Assembly: GCF_030419005.1 (NCBI RefSeq)
Contig: NZ_CP106953.1
Location: 310,001-374,000 of the forward strand
Reading direction: 5' to 3'
DNA: 64,000 bases
Source: Eleftheria terrae
Lineage (GTDB): Bacteria > Pseudomonadota > Gammaproteobacteria > Burkholderiales > Burkholderiaceae_C
In this document: one piece after another, positions 8,520 to 16,501 of the stretch
How positions within the stretch are numbered: position 1 is the stretch's first letter
Layout of the letters: the number at the start of each line of letters is the position of its first letter
Notes under the pieces: generated by a model
What the model saw: only the letters and a program-made list of their open reading frames with translations
Database searches by the model: none
Told to the model about the DNA's origin: nothing
Made by a program: the position numbers and the translations under genes

Positions 8520-9874
8520 CAGGCTGCTGAAATACCTCGCCGTCGGCAGCGCATCCTGGCGGAGATGCGGCACAGTGTCACCCAGCACCCGAACCTGAAT
8601 CTTGTTGCCACCTATGCGCGGTCCCGACACCTTCACCGAGAGCCTGTTCAGCGTCAAGAAGCTGGACGACTTCGTGCCGGCCACGCATCCGCTGCGGGCG
8701 ATACGCGCGATGGTCAACGACGCGCTGAGCGAGCTTGAAGACATGTTCGCCGACATGTATGAGGACGCCGCCAAGGGCGGGCGTGCGAGCATCGCCCCGC
8801 AGAAGCTGCTACGGGCGATGTTGCTGCAGGTGCTGTACTCGGTGCGCTCGGAGCGACTGCTGATGGAGCAAGTGCAATACAACTTGCTGTTTCGCTGGTT
8901 CATCGGCCTATCGATGGACGACAACGTGTGGGTGCCCACGGTATTCAGCAAGAACCGACAGCGCTTGATCGAGCACGATGCGGTGGTCGCGTTCTTCAAC
9001 GAAGTGCTGGCCCAAGCCGAGCGCAAGAACTGGCTGTCCAAGGAACACTTCAGTGTGGACGGCACGCTGATCCAGGCGTGGGCCAGCCACAAGAGCTTTG
9101 TGCCCAAGAAGGCCGGTGACGACGACGACGCGGGCGGTGGCAGCAGCAACGATGGCAGCGACTTCCGGGGCCAGCCGCGCAGCAACGACACGCACGAATC
9201 GAAGACCGATCCAGACAGCCGCCTGTATTGCAAGGGCAAGACTGCCAGCGAGATGCGCTTCATGGGCCACACACCGATGGACAACCGGCACAGCCTGATC
9301 GTCAATGCCGTGGTCACTCAGGCAGACGGCTATGCCGAGCGCGCGGCGGCCCGGGCCATGATCAACGATGCCCGGCAGGTCAACCCTGAGGCAGAGATCA
9401 CGCTGGGTGCAGACAAGGGCTACGACGCGGCGCAGTTCATCGCCGAGTTGCAGCAGCTCAAGGTCGAGCCTCATGTGGCGCAGAACAAGTCGGGGCGTCG
9501 CTCGGCGGTGCCCGATGAGATCGCCCAGACCGACGGGTACGCGTTGTCGATGCAATGCCGCAAGCGCATCGAGCAGGCCTTCGGGTGGGCCAAGACCATC
9601 GGCTCGGTCCGGCAGGTGATGGTGCGCGGACTCAAGAAGGTGGACCAGTTGTTCGTGCTGAACATGGCGGCCTACAACTTGGTGCGCATGCGCTCGCTGG
9701 GACAGGTCCGTCTGCAAGGCGCCAGATGAGCAGCGCAGGTGCGCAACTCGGCCCTCCACAGGGGCGAACCGGCCCGGAAATGGCCCTTCTGACACTCCTC
9801 GCGACGGCAGCTACCGAAACTCCATCAGCTCGCGGGTCGAGGTAGGTGCTTCAGCGCAGTATTTCAGCAGCCTG
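8520..9874 (+). mobile_element. IS5-family insertion sequence, copy 1 (1355 bp)
   Basis: Perfect terminal repeats (CAGGCTGCTGAAATAC at 8520; its reverse complement ending at 9874) are flanked on both sides by CTAG (8516-8519 and 9875-9878), the typical 4-bp IS5 target duplication. It carries one transposase gene on the plus strand. An almost identical copy in the opposite orientation lies at 53510-54864. It inserted in the region upstream of the lipoprotein gene at 9908. Confidence 0.93.
8602..9729 (+). CDS. IS5-family DDE transposase, copy 1
   Basis: A 375-residue DDE transposase that appears intact. The N-terminal DUF772-like region (PLRAIRAMVNDAL...LLRAMLLQVLYSVRSERLLMEQ) is followed by the catalytic aspartates in FSVDGTLIQAW and LGADKGYDAA. 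The C-terminal Y-x2-R-x6-E region is KRIEQAFGWAK. A low-complexity Asp/Gly/Ser insert lies around residues 172-190. It differs from copy 2 by only a handful of residues. Confidence 0.93.
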   Translation: MLPPMRGPDTFTESLFSVKKLDDFVPATHPLRAIRAMVNDALSELEDMFADMYEDAAKGGRASIAPQKLLRAMLLQVLYSVRSERLLMEQVQYNLLFRWFIGLSMDDNVWVPTVFSKNRQRLIEHDAVVAFFNEVLAQAERKNWLSKEHFSVDGTLIQAWASHKSFVPKKAGDDDDAGGGSSNDGSDFRGQPRSNDTHESKTDPDSRLYCKGKTASEMRFMGHTPMDNRHSLIVNAVVTQADGYAERAAARAMINDARQVNPEAEITLGADKGYDAAQFIAELQQLKVEPHVAQNKSGRRSAVPDEIAQTDGYALSMQCRKRIEQAFGWAKTIGSVRQVMVRGLKKVDQLFVLNMAAYNLVRMRSLGQVRLQGAR

Positions 9875-9907
9875 CTAGACCGAGTCTCAGGGAGTGCTAG
9901 AGTATTG

Positions 9908-10507
9908 ATGACGCAGACCGCTGCAAGAATTCTGGCCTGGTGTCTAGGCCGTGTCTCCGTGCCCGTACTGCCGCAGCGCGTCCTGAGCCTGCCCGTGCTC
10001 TGCATGGTCGCCGTTGGGCTGTCTAGCTGCAAGCCTGAATTGCCCAAGATGGGAGTGGATGCTCCGTTCATCACTTGTGCTGCCTTTGACTTTCGTGTGT
10101 CCGACAGCGACGAGTTGAAGGAAGCACGGCGACTCATGTTTGAAGCTGCGATGACCTTGGATATCAGGTTCGTGGCAGAAGCCCCTTTTAGCGGCTTTCG
10201 CGACGTGATTGGCGGACGGGGTCACCCAATGACCTTCGTGCTGAGTTCAGAAGGTGGGCCATGGAGCGACGAGTTTTGGCTTCGCGTGGAGTACCTGGCT
10301 GGAGGTCCTCCGCACACTGTGCCTTGGCTTCCAGATCACAAGCAGCCCTATGTGCCTCCGGCAGAATGCTTAGCAAGGTCCGTGGATCAGTTTGCGAAGC
10401 TGCGTGAATTGTTCAGCGAGAAGTGGCCGCTAACCGAGCTTGATATCAACAAGCCCATTCCGCTCCGGTCCAGGCAGCCCGCTGCAAGTAGGTCTCCTGA
10501 GAAGTAG
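9908..10507 (+). CDS. Putative lipoprotein with 3' end altered by an IS3 remnant
   Basis: About 199 residues. A signal-type N-terminus with a hydrophobic stretch ends in the lipobox LSSC around residue 42, predicting a lipid-anchored envelope protein. The body (FDFRVSDSDELKEARRLMFEAAMTLDIRF...) is not recognised. The final residues run into the DNA of the neighbouring IS3 remnant, so the C-terminus is probably not native. IS5 copy 1 separates the gene from its original upstream region. Confidence 0.55.
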   Translation: MTQTAARILAWCLGRVSVPVLPQRVLSLPVLCMVAVGLSSCKPELPKMGVDAPFITCAAFDFRVSDSDELKEARRLMFEAAMTLDIRFVAEAPFSGFRDVIGGRGHPMTFVLSSEGGPWSDEFWLRVEYLAGGPPHTVPWLPDHKQPYVPPAECLARSVDQFAKLRELFSEKWPLTELDINKPIPLRSRQPAASRSPEK

Positions 10508-10765
10508 CGCTGCGATGGCGGCTCTGCTTTCCGCCACACCTTCGAGCATCGAGTTGGCCAACAGCTTCTTCAGCTTCGTGTTCTCGGCTTCCAGCGCCTT
10601 CAGGCGTTGCGCGTCCGACACCTTCATGCCGCCGAACTTGGCTTTCCAGGCGTAGTAGCTCGGTTCGCTGAAGCCGTACTTGCGGCACAACTCCTTGACC
10701 GGCAGGCCTGCATCCGCTTCGCGCAGGAAGCCAATGATCTGCTCCTCGGTGTATCGCTTCTTCAT
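10508..10765 (-). pseudogene. IS3-family transposase OrfA remnant
   Basis: MKKRYTEEQIIGFLREADAG starts at 10765 and matches the N-terminus of IS3-family OrfA (HTH plus leucine zipper, LKALEAENTKLKKLLANSMLE). Family-like sequence stops at about 10545. No OrfB is present, so the element is a deletion remnant. Confidence 0.8.
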
Positions 10766-10944
10766 CGCTCCGATCTCCATCTCGGGTTGATCGGACTCTA
10801 GACCTACCTGCTACGAAGACACGGAGGCAGCGCAGAGCAGCTGAACTGCTGCGGCACCCCCTTGGCAGCATTCAATAGAGGTTGCCTCGACGCGTCACGT
10901 TCCGATACATCCCCGGAGTAGATATCGGAGTAGATAAGGGACGA

Positions 10945-12129
10945 TTAACGCCACTCCTCGAACTCGCGTAGCATCGCAATCGGGTACCAGGTTTGAACCA
11001 GATTCGAGGCAGCCGCAAGCAAAGGGTATACTCGATCCCCGGAACTCCTGCTTGACAAGTTCCCCCAAGCCGTCGGGAAATATCTAGAAAACATTCCCAA
11101 AATATAGCCAATAGCAAACACCGTTAGTATCACAGACTGTGTTCCACCCGACGCAAACGGCCTAATCGCGTAGGTTTGTCCCTGCCTATCAACGGAAAGG
11201 GACGGAAGTTTCTCGGCCACCTCGTGGAGTGATTTATGCCTTATACGTACATAATAATGCCGCACTGCGCCGACTCGGAAATGATAAGTTCTGTCATCAA
11301 GCGCCGACTCAATCTTAAACTGCTGCGTCATTTCCTCCAAAGAAGGCAGCCCATGCAGACCAGGAAAGAAGTCGATGTCGGTGTAAGTATCCGGTGAAAG
11401 CTGAAATACAAAAACCGGGAAGCAGTAGGAAGCCAGGCCTGTGATGCTTTCAAACTCTCCGGCCAGATCTGGAACACGCGCCGCCAAAGTCCCGAGAGTA
11501 AATTCAGATCCAACGGGGAGAAGGCCACCACTCTTGGAGAGAGTAATTTGGCTTGGGATAGGAGCCGTTAGAATAGAGGCTTTCCACGCGCAGTTAAGAG
11601 CATGCGCAAGCTGCAAGTATGTCCCATGGCATACTTTTATGCGCAGATCGGCAACGTTGGGAAGACCGCTGGCCAAGGTCTGTCCCCACTGCATCTCCGC
11701 AAGGCCATGCGCGCCTGCCAGAGCACTCTCCCTCATATTGGGGACTCGATAAAGGATCAATGCCCGACTAATGGCCAGCGTGCCATAGTACTGAAGAAGT
11801 GGCTTTACACTAACGTCAGAACTGGCTGCAGACTCGAAATAAGACCTTGCCTGCGCGACATGAGACGCCACTTCGCGCGCCTTGTCACTACCAAGCGTTC
11901 GACGATGCAATCGTTCAAAACGGTCCTTCACTAGATCGACACTCTCAAAAACCGAGAGGCGTCCCCATACGTTGCTCGTGTCGGCGTCAGGGAGCGAAGC
12001 GCGCTCGGCCACGGGTAATTCTTTGGGTGACGACGAATAGTCCAGAGCCGCCTGCAGGGCCTCACCGTCTATAGTTTTGCCGTCCGCTCTAACGCCAAAG
12101 TCACCCGCATTCATTCGCCCAATTATCAT
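10945..12129 (-). CDS. YaaC-like protein, third gene of a SLATT/GCHII operon
   Basis: 394 residues starting at ATG 12129 after GGAAG. It has the general pattern of YaaC-like proteins: an early ARSYFESAASSDVSVKPLLQYYGTLAISRALIL segment, a following HGL..MQWG block, and a C-terminal helical segment (QSVILTVFAIGYILGMFSRYFPTAWGNL...). The biochemical role of the family is not known to me. It lies 118 bp downstream of the GTP cyclohydrolase II-like gene on the same strand and is probably co-expressed. In context it could be a sensor or effector scaffold. That is inference. Confidence 0.65.
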   Translation of the reverse strand: MIIGRMNAGDFGVRADGKTIDGEALQAALDYSSSPKELPVAERASLPDADTSNVWGRLSVFESVDLVKDRFERLHRRTLGSDKAREVASHVAQARSYFESAASSDVSVKPLLQYYGTLAISRALILYRVPNMRESALAGAHGLAEMQWGQTLASGLPNVADLRIKVCHGTYLQLAHALNCAWKASILTAPIPSQITLSKSGGLLPVGSEFTLGTLAARVPDLAGEFESITGLASYCFPVFVFQLSPDTYTDIDFFPGLHGLPSLEEMTQQFKIESALDDRTYHFRVGAVRHYYVRIRHKSLHEVAEKLPSLSVDRQGQTYAIRPFASGGTQSVILTVFAIGYILGMFSRYFPTAWGNLSSRSSGDRVYPLLAAASNLVQTWYPIAMLREFEEWR

Positions 12130-12247
12130 TTTTCTTCCTTTTCCGCAGACGCCATAACAAGCGACGCGCGGCCGTGCGCCTTACCCCTTAAGGAAGGCGT
12201 GAGCCTTCTCCGACACGCTGGGTCGCTTACTCCAGCTGCCAGCCACT

Positions 12248-12901
12248 CTAAAAAGTGCCTTCAGGGCGACCTATCTCCTCTCCCTCGAACTCGGAAAGGA
12301 GGTGCCCCATTTTCGTCGCTTTTGTTCTTAGATATGACTCGGATTCACGGGTAGAAGCGATTTCCAGCGCACATCGCTCCACGGTAATACCATGTTGAGC
12401 GATGCCGTCGATTTTTCTCGGGTTGTTCGTGAGCAATCGTATTCTAAGGAGACCAAGGTGCTTAAGCGCGAAAGCCACGCGAGAGTATTCCCTCGGATCT
12501 TGCGGAATACCCAGTCGAGCATAGGCATCAGAGGTATCAAGACCGTCAGTTCTGCCGAGTTCGAGTCCGAGGGTTTTATTGAACAGGCCGGCACCTCGAC
12601 CATCACATAGCATATACACCAGCACGCCGCCATGCTCCCGAATCATCGCCAAGCTAGTGTGAAGCTGCTCATGGCAATCACAGTCTACGCTTTGGAAGAT
12701 CTCCGCGGTATAACAGGCACTTTGAACCCGGCACAACGGCGCGAGATCGGTTCCACCAAGGTTCGCTGTTCCACTTCGGTTCGCAAGACACAGGACATTA
12801 TCTTCCTCGTGCTCTCCCCAAGAAAAACAGAAGAAATTGAACTCGCCGCGGGAAGTGCGGAGCGTGGTGGAAGCTACTCTAGGCTCGTGTTGCATGGTCA
12901 T
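12248..12901 (-). CDS. GTP cyclohydrolase II-like enzyme (divergent RibA homologue)
   Basis: 217 residues aligning end to end with RibA. Zinc ligands are conserved (Cys63, and Cys74/Cys76 in VDCDC). GGVLVYM..DGRGAGLFNK matches the GTP loop (usual EGRGIGL). Asp135 and Arg137 (QDPREY) match the catalytic Asp126/Arg128 of E. coli RibA, and RLLTNNPRKIDGI matches the phosphate-binding region. The position of E. coli Tyr105 is Leu113 here, and the HSE before the first Cys is QSA. RibA opens GTP for riboflavin synthesis; here it lies between SLATT and YaaC-like genes with no other rib genes. A specialised product is possible. Its start overlaps the SLATT gene by 23 bp. Confidence 0.85.
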   Translation of the reverse strand: MTMQHEPRVASTTLRTSRGEFNFFCFSWGEHEEDNVLCLANRSGTANLGGTDLAPLCRVQSACYTAEIFQSVDCDCHEQLHTSLAMIREHGGVLVYMLCDGRGAGLFNKTLGLELGRTDGLDTSDAYARLGIPQDPREYSRVAFALKHLGLLRIRLLTNNPRKIDGIAQHGITVERCALEIASTRESESYLRTKATKMGHLLSEFEGEEIGRPEGTF

Positions 12902-13364
12902 TCTCGATCACAGGTGCAGCGCTAGAATTGCTAGCGCCTCCGAGCGCCTCTGGGGTGGGCACAAGTGGGAGCCATCTCTCATGAGCCTCCCAGGCGACCT
13001 TGCGGACCGCCTCAGCTAAGAGCTGCCTGCGCGAACGTTCGTCCGTTGCGTACTCGTGAAGACAATACTGAAACTTGTAGAGGTGATCTTCAAGTCTACG
13101 CTGGCAGTCCCTGTACAAGGACCAGAGGTTCTGGGGCTTCCGAAGCTGGAGCCACGCTGTGCTTCCCGCAGCCACCAGCGAAAGCGTAGAGGGTACGATC
13201 TTGCCCCAAATAATCCCATCGCCCAGTGTTACAAATAACGGACTTAGCAAACTCGACCCGATAACGAGTAGGAAGCATGCAAGCGACTCAAGTTTGTTGT
13301 GATCCGCTTTTTCCTTGAATCCTGAGATGCTGGATTGGGCGAACTTTTCCGGGTTTTCTGACAT
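12879..13364 (-). CDS. SLATT-like (DUF4231) two-TM protein
   Basis: 161 residues. Two hydrophobic helices (about 28-48 and 54-74) are followed by a cytosolic helical region with WSLYRDCQRRLEDHLYKFQY, typical of SLATT-domain membrane proteins. SLATT proteins are predicted membrane-pore effectors in nucleotide-signal-dependent conflict systems. It is the first gene of the operon and overlaps the GCHII-like gene by 23 bp. Family assignment is by eye; effector function is inferred from the family. Confidence 0.75.
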   Translation of the reverse strand: MSENPEKFAQSSISGFKEKADHNKLESLACFLLVIGSSLLSPLFVTLGDGIIWGKIVPSTLSLVAAGSTAWLQLRKPQNLWSLYRDCQRRLEDHLYKFQYCLHEYATDERSRRQLLAEAVRKVAWEAHERWLPLVPTPEALGGASNSSAAPVIENDHATRA

Positions 13365-13560
13365 GACGACGCAGCGAGTGGATGCAGATATCCAGGCTAA
13401 GGCGCACCCGTGGGCATCGGGATCATTTGCGGCCTCGGCGACTGAATAACACTCTAACGGTGCTGCGGCCGTCTGCGGGTGATATGAGGACGGACGCTAC
13501 TACAGACGCCGTGTTGCCGTGAAGATGTCACGCTTCTCAACTACTGACGCTGATCGCATC

Positions 13561-13850
13561 TCAGGTCAGCCGCTGCGGCGGGGCAGGAGTTGAATCACGC
13601 TCAACAAATTGCTTGCCCTTCATCGCCGTGACAGTGGCGCGGTCGAGTTGCGGCAGCAGGTGGCACCCGGGAGGTCCAGCGCCCTCCGTGAGCTTCGCGA
13701 CCGTGACGCGCTCGCCGGTGGGCAGGCGGCCGGAGATGAGCCAGAGGTGACCCCGGGTTGAGTCCAACTTGAAGGTTGCCAGGTCCTGCGCTGGGACCTT
13801 CTTGCCTTCGACGCGAATTTGCGGACAACGGCGAGGATGACAACAGTCAA
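13561..13850 (-). pseudogene. C-terminal fragment of a hypothetical gene
   Basis: An open frame without a clear start reads IRVEGKKVPAQDLATFKLDS, then GHLWLISGRLPTGERVTVAK and ends near 13561. It looks like a genuine protein C-terminus, but the upstream continuation becomes unlike protein near 13830. It overlaps nothing else. Between it and 13364 (about 200 bp) I see no gene. Confidence 0.35.
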
Positions 13851-13985
13851 AATGCTGTACGTATACAACATGAAACGTTGGCTACCTCGGCCTCCCGACC
13901 GAGCCGCTACGGTCTTCCTGTTGGGGTACTTGGCTCGCTTTCGAGTGCTACTAGGCGAAGTTCGTATGCTAGCGACCAATACCTG

Positions 13986-14363
13986 ATGCCCCCTTCTATG
14001 CCGAAGCCCTACGCCCAACTGCGCAACGAGATGGAAGCGCTGCAGCGCCGTATGGAAGCCGCGAGACGCAAGGAGGGCACCGGCGCTTTGAAAGAGATCA
14101 AGCGACTCGTCGCGCTCTACGGCTTCAAGGCGGAGGACGTGTTCGACGGCGAGAAGGCTCGCGCCCGAAATTCATCGACAGGTAAGGCCTCGCAGGCCGA
14201 AGTGCCGAAGTACCAGGACGCCCGTGGCAACAGCTGGTCCGGCCGCGGCCCTCGCCCGCGCTGGCTGCGCGAAGCTCTCGAGCGAGGCGAGGCGAGGCGA
14301 GGCGAGGCGAGGCGAGGCGATCGTATCCTTCCTCGCCGAAGTCGAGGGTACCAGCGAAGTTAG
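13986..14363 (+). CDS. H-NS family DNA-binding protein interrupted by a GGCGA repeat
   Basis: 125 residues in the current frame. The N-terminal coiled-coil oligomerisation region (AQLRNEMEALQRRMEAARRK...) is followed by the C-terminal DNA-binding signature of H-NS proteins (VPKYQDARGNSWSGRGPRPRWLREALERG, whose core is the W-S/T-G-x-G-R-x-P pattern). Immediately afterwards the frame enters a pentanucleotide repeat and terminates at 14363. In the +1 frame the sequence continues as IVSFLAEVEG and then a long Lys/Ala-rich histone H1-like tail to 14562. H-NS proteins silence AT-rich foreign DNA. Gain of one repeat unit would fuse both parts. No strong ribosome-binding site is visible; 13998 is an alternative start. 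Confidence 0.8.
   Translation: MPPSMPKPYAQLRNEMEALQRRMEAARRKEGTGALKEIKRLVALYGFKAEDVFDGEKARARNSSTGKASQAEVPKYQDARGNSWSGRGPRPRWLREALERGEARRGEARRGDRILPRRSRGYQRS
14282..14320 (+). repeat. (GGCGA)7 pentanucleotide tandem repeat inside the H-NS gene
   Basis: Seven perfect GGCGA units occupy 14286-14320, preceded by a partial GCGA. Each unit is 5 bp, so changes in copy number shift the reading frame. By the frame arithmetic, +1 unit or -2 units puts the H-NS domain in frame with the basic tail that ends at 14562. Confidence 0.9.
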
Positions 14364-14562
14364 CGCTGGAAGCGAGAAGGCGCCAGCGAAGAAGCGTCGC
14401 TCCGCCGCTCAGCGGCCAGCAGCCAGGAAGGCCTCCCGCCGAGCTGCAGGGACGGCCAAGCGCCAGACCGGTGCAAAGAAGGCAGCGAAGCCGGCCGCCA
14501 GGAAGCGCAAGACGGTGGCATCCGCTGCTGCGAGGACGCCCGAGGCGGGCACCGTTCAGTGA
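14321..14562 (+). pseudogene. Out-of-frame basic (H1-like) C-terminal tail of the H-NS gene
   Basis: Reads IVSFLAEVEGTSEVSAGSEK and then a Lys/Ala/Arg-rich region with repeated AAKKA/PAARK-like segments, ending ...RTPEAGTVQ. Its frame is +1 relative to the upstream H-NS frame. Alone it lacks a start. Composition resembles the basic tails found on some betaproteobacterial H-NS and histone-like proteins. Confidence 0.65.
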
Positions 14563-14609
14563 CAGCTGCCGCCGCGCAGGGTGGGGCCGATGCGGCCGCT
14601 CTCCTCGCT

Positions 14610-15182
14610 TCAGGCCGCTCGCGGTACCGAGCTGTCGGGAACGCGTGCTAGGACCTGCGCCTCCAGCATCCTGATCCGATCAGCCGCATCGGTGACCGAG
14701 TCGGTGATGTACTGTGTGATGTCAAACGGGATGTCGAGGCCAGCCAAGTCGTTGATGACCTGCTTGGCCTGACGGAGCCATTCGACGTGCATGCCGCTCA
14801 GCGTGGCGAGCTGCTGAGCAAGCGCGTCCGACTCGTTTGAATCAAGGCAGGCCTGAAACGCCATCTCGAGCGCCGCCGTAGTGGACAGCATGGCGGAAAA
14901 CGGTTCATGCAAGGCCTTCGGCAAGTTGAACGGCTGCCCGTCATGCCAGGGCGGCTGGCTCAGCCAAGTGGCATGCGTCCATAGGCATGCGAATGCTCGG
15001 AACCCGGCATATCGCTTGTAAAGCTCATCGAGCGCTGGCTCTGTGCTTCCCTCCAACACCTGCCGCAGGCTCGGCAGGAACCCCAACATCCGGTCCAGAA
15101 CTACTTCGAGGGGTGCGTCCTGAGCGGCAAGTTGCTTCATGCGCAAATCAATGGCCGCAGCCATCTGGTCGTGTGCGTGCAT
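14610..15182 (-). CDS. Hypothetical helical protein
   Basis: 190 residues from ATG 15182, chosen because GAAGGA lies just upstream and the longer frame has poor composition. Predominantly helical, e.g. ALEMAFQACLDSNESDALAQ and HVEWLRQAKQVINDLAGLDI, reminiscent of phasin-like or polyhydroxyalkanoate-related helical bundles but not assignable. It stands alone on the minus strand. Confidence 0.55.
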   Translation of the reverse strand: MHAHDQMAAAIDLRMKQLAAQDAPLEVVLDRMLGFLPSLRQVLEGSTEPALDELYKRYAGFRAFACLWTHATWLSQPPWHDGQPFNLPKALHEPFSAMLSTTAALEMAFQACLDSNESDALAQQLATLSGMHVEWLRQAKQVINDLAGLDIPFDITQYITDSVTDAADRIRMLEAQVLARVPDSSVPRAA

Positions 15183-15412
15183 GCTCGTATCCTTCAATGG
15201 TGGTCGACGGATGGCGAGCTGAGCGCGGCACCTGACAGAGTTCGCAGAGTGCCAGTCGGAACCACTTGCCGGAGGCCAGCGGTGGACGGCCAGCACCGCC
15301 GGCTCACCAATTTGCCCACGGCTAGTGGTGGGCAACCCTTGGAGCGACGGTCGCAGGCGGCTCAGCGCGCCATGAGGGGGCGGGCCGCCGCTGGCGGCCT
15401 ACTCGCCCTCCT

Positions 15413-15682
15413 TCAGTCCGTCGTCAGTACCAAGCAGCCGGCCATGATTCGGACGCGCACCTGCGCGTCCACCTCAAAACCCGCGTCCTTGAGCCACTTG
15501 CCGCGCAGGCGCACCCAGGGCACCGGCGTGTCTGCCACGCCAGGCGGCTGGCGGCTTCGGTCTTGGGGAAGGAACGCGCCGTTGACGTTGAGGTAGCGCT
15601 CGTTCCTCTGCAGCTTGCTGGTTGTGGGCAATGCTTCGCCCGGCCTATGATTGACATCAGCCACGATTGACTTCTCACTCAA
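15413..15682 (-). CDS. SymE-like toxin
   Basis: 89 residues. The C-terminal half (VPWVRLRGKWLKDAGFEVDA...VRIMAGCLVLTTD) matches SymE-family toxins of SOS-linked type I toxin-antitoxin systems: RLRGKWL, then AGF, then a beta strand ending in L-V-L-T. SymE of E. coli is controlled by the antisense RNA SymR over its 5' region. I cannot verify such an RNA here. The start is probably TTG at 15682. Confidence 0.75.
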   Translation of the reverse strand: MSEKSIVADVNHRPGEALPTTSKLQRNERYLNVNGAFLPQDRSRQPPGVADTPVPWVRLRGKWLKDAGFEVDAQVRVRIMAGCLVLTTD

Positions 15683-15888
15683 GTTGGTTGTGGTTAGCCG
15701 ATCCGAGGTGTTCCCGCACCTTCGGGTCGGCGCCTTTACGGCGTCGCCGCGCGAACAGAATAAAGAGACAACGTCCCACAGGGAAGGACCCAGCGGGCGC
15801 TTTTCTGGGTCATTCGGCTACAAGCGCTTCTGCTTGATCGCTGTCTCGGTCTCCCCGCTTCCGCTCTCGCACGACGAGCAGTAACCCT

Positions 15889-16401
15889 CTATAGCCGCAG
15901 AGCTTCAAGCACGGCGTGCTGTGGATGGGAAGCAGTCTTCGCCGGCAGGCTCTTCCGGATGCGCCTTCCTGCATTGCATCGCGCCGCTGACCGGCTGGCC
16001 CGCGTCACACCGCAGTGGATGCTGTGCAAGGTCGCCCTGGCGACCGCTGTGGACGATCCATGCGGCAGCCCCGTCGCTTTCCATCCAAACGTCCCGGATG
16101 CATCACCCGCATCGACCTCCAAGACGGGCAAAAGGTCGCCGACCTGCGCCACAACCAGAAGCGGGTCCTTCAGCAGTAGCTGAACCAGTCGATAGCGGTA
16201 CCGGCGCTGTCCACCGGGACAGCGGTCCAGCGCCACGAGCACCGAGCGGTGAAGCCCTGTGACGAATCCGTCCGAGCGGAGCTGCCGCTCCAGTTCCCGG
16301 TACCAGATCCGCGTTCGTTGCCACGAGACCTCAGGTGCGAGCGTTGCGCAGCACCAGAAGCCGTACGCAATGTGACCGCTGACCAATCCCTTCTTCCCCA
16401 T
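15889..16401 (-). CDS. Hypothetical protein, coding status uncertain
   Basis: 170 residues opening MGKKGLVSGHIAYGFWCCAT with a protein-like first 110 residues (IWYRELERQLRSDGFVTGLH; LVQLLLKDPLLVVAQVGDLL). The last 40 residues are Arg/Ser/Ala-rich and look out of frame, which hints at a frameshift near the 3' end. It is divergent from the LysR gene. Confidence 0.4.
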   Translation of the reverse strand: MGKKGLVSGHIAYGFWCCATLAPEVSWQRTRIWYRELERQLRSDGFVTGLHRSVLVALDRCPGGQRRYRYRLVQLLLKDPLLVVAQVGDLLPVLEVDAGDASGTFGWKATGLPHGSSTAVARATLHSIHCGVTRASRSAARCNAGRRIRKSLPAKTASHPQHAVLEALRL

Positions 16402-16460
16402 TGCTGCCTCCCTGTCTACGCGCTATTTTTCGCCGAGCCGGGTCCGCACTTCAATTACAT

Positions 16461-16494
16461 ATGGGGTATGGGACCCATTCCAACCAGATATGGG
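16461..16494. promoter_or_regulatory. Palindromic segment upstream of the LysR gene
   Basis: ATGGGACCCAT at 16468-16478 is an odd-centred palindrome within a run of related TATGGG/ATATGG elements 25-40 bp before the LysR start. LysR regulators usually bind such dyads in the divergent intergenic region. Binding is inference. Confidence 0.35.
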
Positions 16495-16501
16495 AGGCCT
16501 G

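Noticed and set aside
8908..9795. Long minus-strand open frame (295 codons) and its twin at 53589-54476
   Set aside because: Exact antisense of both IS5 transposase genes, with His/Arg/Val-rich composition typical of shadow frames in high-GC DNA.
12248..12901. Housekeeping riboflavin gene ribA
   Set aside because: No other rib gene nearby, catalytic Tyr missing and overlap with a SLATT-type gene, so I did not assign the symbol ribA.
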